This document shows positions 61,815 to 64,000 of a DNA stretch of 64,000 nucleotides, in pieces. Position 1 is the first letter of the stretch; each line of letters opens with the position of its first letter. This DNA is from Candidatus Eisenbacteria bacterium (lineage in GTDB: Bacteria; Eisenbacteria; RBG-16-71-46; SZUA-252). Made by a program: the position numbers and the translations under genes. The stretch covers positions 139,635 to 203,634 of the forward strand of contig VBOZ01000017.1 of NCBI GenBank assembly GCA_005893305.1, given 5' to 3'. The notes under the pieces were generated by a model that saw only the letters and a list, made by a program, of their open reading frames with translations, had not been told where the DNA came from and ran no database searches.

Positions 61815-62803
61815 CCCAGGTGGCCCACGACGAATTCCGCGAGTTCATCGACTCCCACCGGGAGTTCCTGATCCTCTCGCACGTCGATCCGGACGGGGAC
61901 GCGATCGGGTCCTCGCTGGGGCTGGCGTGGGCGCTCAAGGGTCTTCAGAAAGAGGTCGTGGTCGGGAACGAATCGCCGCTACCCGATGGCCTCCGCTTCC
62001 TCCCAGGCTCCGAGTGGGTGAAGCTCCCCGCGGAGATCGGACGGGTGTTCGACGCGGTGTTCGTCCTCGACTGCTCGAGCCTCGATCGGGCGGGGGAGGC
62101 CGCGCGCCTCGTGGCCCCCGGGGCGGCCGTCGCGAACGTCGACCACCACGCGGCGAATGACGGCTTCGGCGCGCCGCGCCTCGTGAATGTCGAAGCGAGC
62201 GCGACGGCCGAGCTCATCTACGAGATCCTGGACGCCTACGGCACGCCGCTCGAGCCCGAGGTGGCCGCGTGTCTCTACGTCGGGCTCGCGTCGGACACCG
62301 GCGCCTTCCGCTATCAGAACACGACCCCCCGCGCGCTCCGCCTCGCGGCGCGCCTGGTGGAGCACGGCGCCCAGCCCTCCACCGCCGCGGACGCGCTCTA
62401 CGGACGGAAATCGGAGGCGAGCCTGCGCATCCTCGGCCTCGCCCTCGCGTCCCTCGAGAAGCGGGCCGGCGGACGGGTCGGAGCGCTCACGATCAGCCAC
62501 GAGATGTTCCAGCGGGCCGGCGCGACTCCCGAGGACGCGGACGGGATCGTCCAATTCGCCAAATCGCTGGACGGGGCGCGCGTCGGGATCCTGATCCAGG
62601 AGGTGGCCCCGGGTGAGGTCCGCATGAGCTTCCGCTCCGACGGCACCGTCGACGTGAACGAGGTCGCGGGCCGTTTCGGCGGGGGCGGGCACAAGAACGC
62701 GGCGGGCGCCCGCGTGCGCGGCGACCTGGCGCGCGTGCGCGGCGACGTTCTAGAGGCGCTCGACCGGGCGGTGAATGGCGGACCTCCTCCACCTCGTGGA
62801 TAA
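61811..62803 (+). CDS. nrnA: DHH/DHHA1 phosphoesterase (NrnA-like)
   Basis: 330 residues. The metal-site motifs SHVDPDGDAIGSS, LDCSS, NVDHHAAN (DHH) and the DHHA1 end GGGGHKNAAGA are complete. NrnA degrades nanoRNAs and, in Bacillus, pAp. GTG 61811 overlaps rbfA; its last 29 bases overlap truB. Function in this organism inferred from family and position. Confidence 0.93.
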   Translation: MTQVAHDEFREFIDSHREFLILSHVDPDGDAIGSSLGLAWALKGLQKEVVVGNESPLPDGLRFLPGSEWVKLPAEIGRVFDAVFVLDCSSLDRAGEAARLVAPGAAVANVDHHAANDGFGAPRLVNVEASATAELIYEILDAYGTPLEPEVAACLYVGLASDTGAFRYQNTTPRALRLAARLVEHGAQPSTAADALYGRKSEASLRILGLALASLEKRAGGRVGALTISHEMFQRAGATPEDADGIVQFAKSLDGARVGILIQEVAPGEVRMSFRSDGTVDVNEVAGRFGGGGHKNAAGARVRGDLARVRGDVLEALDRAVNGGPPPPRG

Positions 62804-63707
62804 GCCGGAGGGCTGGACCTCCCACGACGCGGTGGCACGGCTTCGCACGCTTCTGGGTGAATCCCGCATGGGACACGCGGGCACGCTCGATCCCTTCGCG
62901 AGCGGCCTCCTACTTATAGGAGAGGGGCGCGCGACGGGATTCCTCGGCTGCCTGGGACTTCTTCCGAAGCGCTACCTGGCCACGGCCCGCCTCGGCGTCG
63001 CGACCGACACGCAGGACGTGACCGGCACCGTGACCGCCACGTCGAGCCGGATGCCCTCCCTCCCCGAGGTCGAAGCCGCGCTAGCCCGCTTTCGGGGCGC
63101 CATCAGGCAGCGACCGCCGCTCTACTCCGCCGTCAAGGTGGGCGGGACTCGTCTCTACAAGGCCGCGCGGCGCGGAGTGGACCTCGAGCGCGAGGATCGG
63201 CCGGTCCATGTCTACGAGCTCCGCCTCGTCGGGGACGCCCTCCCCGAGATCACCCTCGATGTCACCGTGAGCCGGGGGACCTACGTGCGCACGCTGGCGC
63301 ACGACCTCGGAGAGACGCTCGGCTGCGGCGCCCACCTGACCGCGCTGCGGCGGGTCGAGTCGGGCCCGTTCCAGGTGGACGCTGCCCTCTCCTGCGATCG
63401 GAGCTCGGGGCACGAGGAGGGCGCGTATCGGGAGCGGGCGCTCGAGCCCGACCGGGCCCTCTCCTTTCTGCCGCGCGTCCGATTGAGCGACGACGAAGCG
63501 GCGCGCCTTCGCCACGGTCGAGCGCCGGTCCTGGAAGCCGACCGCGTCGAGGAGCCGGACCGATGCTGGCCGCTGCCGCCCGGGGAGAGTGGATGGCCGC
63601 TCGCGCTCGTGGACCAGGCGGGGTCGGTTCTGGCGCTCGCGCGTCCCTGGCGGGATCAGGTCTCGGGGGCGGCGGTCGCGCTCCAGCGGGTCCTGGTCGG
63701 AGCATGA
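62775..63707 (+). CDS. truB: tRNA pseudouridine-55 synthase TruB
   Basis: 310 residues. The catalytic Asp is in MGHAGTLDPFASGLLL; RPPLYSAVKVGGTRLY and GTYVRTLAHDLG are typical. It makes pseudouridine 55 in the T arm of tRNAs. Starts inside nrnA; stop overlaps ribF as ATGA. The C-terminal PUA-like part is present. Confidence 0.95.
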   Translation: MADLLHLVDKPEGWTSHDAVARLRTLLGESRMGHAGTLDPFASGLLLIGEGRATGFLGCLGLLPKRYLATARLGVATDTQDVTGTVTATSSRMPSLPEVEAALARFRGAIRQRPPLYSAVKVGGTRLYKAARRGVDLEREDRPVHVYELRLVGDALPEITLDVTVSRGTYVRTLAHDLGETLGCGAHLTALRRVESGPFQVDAALSCDRSSGHEEGAYRERALEPDRALSFLPRVRLSDDEAARLRHGRAPVLEADRVEEPDRCWPLPPGESGWPLALVDQAGSVLALARPWRDQVSGAAVALQRVLVGA

Positions 63708-64000
63708 CGACGCCCGTTCGCCCGGTCGCGCTCACGATCGGCGTTTTCGACGGCCTCCACCGGGGCCACCAAGCGGTCATCGCCGCGACGGTCGAGGCCG
63801 CGCGGCGTCGGGCCGGGGCGGCGTGGGTCGCGACGTTCGATCCGCACCCCGACACCGTGGTCCGAGGCTCGGCGCCGCGCCCGTGGATCACGCCCCCCGA
63901 CGAGAGGGCGGACCTCCTCCACCAGATGGGGATCGACCGCGTCGAGATCGCGCGCTTCGATCGGGAGATCCAGGCGCTCACGCCGGAGGGCTTCCTGGAT
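63704..64000 (+). CDS. ribF: Riboflavin kinase / FAD synthetase, N-terminal part (cut by window end)
   Basis: 99 codons to the window end. The FAD-synthetase motif GVFDGLHRGHQAVI is present, followed by ATFDPHPDTV, as expected of the adenylyltransferase half of RibF. The C-terminal kinase half must lie beyond the window. ATG 63704 overlaps the truB stop. Confidence 0.92.
   Translation, partial: MTTPVRPVALTIGVFDGLHRGHQAVIAATVEAARRRAGAAWVATFDPHPDTVVRGSAPRPWITPPDERADLLHQMGIDRVEIARFDREIQALTPEGFLD

Overview
The window is a gene-dense, GC-rich bacterial chromosome segment without rRNA, tRNA, CRISPR array or insertion sequence that I can support. It carries LPS-type functions (split heptose kinase/adenylyltransferase, LptF/LptG permeases, an LpxL-type acyltransferase), a 2008-residue SprA-type outer-membrane protein, MglA, PilT and classic TTGACA-type promoters. 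Together these suggest a diderm, high-GC member of the FCB superphylum or a neighbour (a Candidatus Eisenbacteria- or Gemmatimonadota-like lineage). The taxonomic placement is inference; no marker comparison could be run.

Layout. 1-4.5 kb: a zinc-ribbon protein faces a minus-strand operon of LpxL-type acyltransferase, PimA-like glycosyltransferase and MFS transporter. 4.5-6.9 kb: a regulatory region with two divergent sigma54-type -24/-12 elements, a small Cys-rich ORF, an unrecognised protein, and MglA with a long C-terminal extension. 7-10.7 kb: TPR protein, orphan trpA, UbiA prenyltransferase, CsrA with a tail, a small helical protein and a FlgM-like peptide. 10.7-13.4 kb: an NtrB/NtrC-like pair. 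13.4-22.4 kb: one long, mostly overlapping operon tgt-yajC-def-fmt-rsmB-PASTA protein-rpe-galE-DUF2007-rfaE1-rfaE2. 22.5-28.6 kb: an operon of a cyclic-2,3-diphosphoglycerate-synthetase-like enzyme, sucC, sucD and a three-subunit 2-oxoacid:ferredoxin oxidoreductase; two of these enzymes carry lysine/arginine-rich repeat tails. 28.6-36.5 kb: ndk, then the fatty-acid cluster yceD-rpmF-plsX-fabHDG-acpP-fabF-rnc. 36.5-40.9 kb: a secreted TPR protein, an ECF sigma factor, its anti-sigma factor, and a DegP-like protein that has lost all three catalytic residues. 40.9-47.1 kb: aroB, TPR protein, aroQ, accB, pilT, accC, comB. 47.1-49.6 kb (minus): lptF-lptG. 49.8-56.7 kb: sprA and an M28/glutaminyl-cyclase-like enzyme. 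56.7-64 kb: rimP-nusA-infB-ylxP-rbfA-nrnA-truB-ribF, preceded by a leader with competing hairpins.

How it fits together. Most genes are housekeeping (translation, formyl-Met processing, lipid and shikimate synthesis, LPS export) in conserved gene orders. The parts most worth a second look are (i) the carbon-metabolism operon with histone-like tails, (ii) the pseudo-DegP directly behind an ECF sigma/anti-sigma pair, (iii) a kinase-less PASTA protein in the slot where Firmicutes encode PrkC, (iv) the terminator/antiterminator-like leader before rimP-nusA, and (v) divergent sigma54 elements at mglA with an NtrC-type activator nearby. Promoters recur as TTGACN-N17/18-TAnnnT, unlike the Bacteroidota TTTG/TANNTTTG type.
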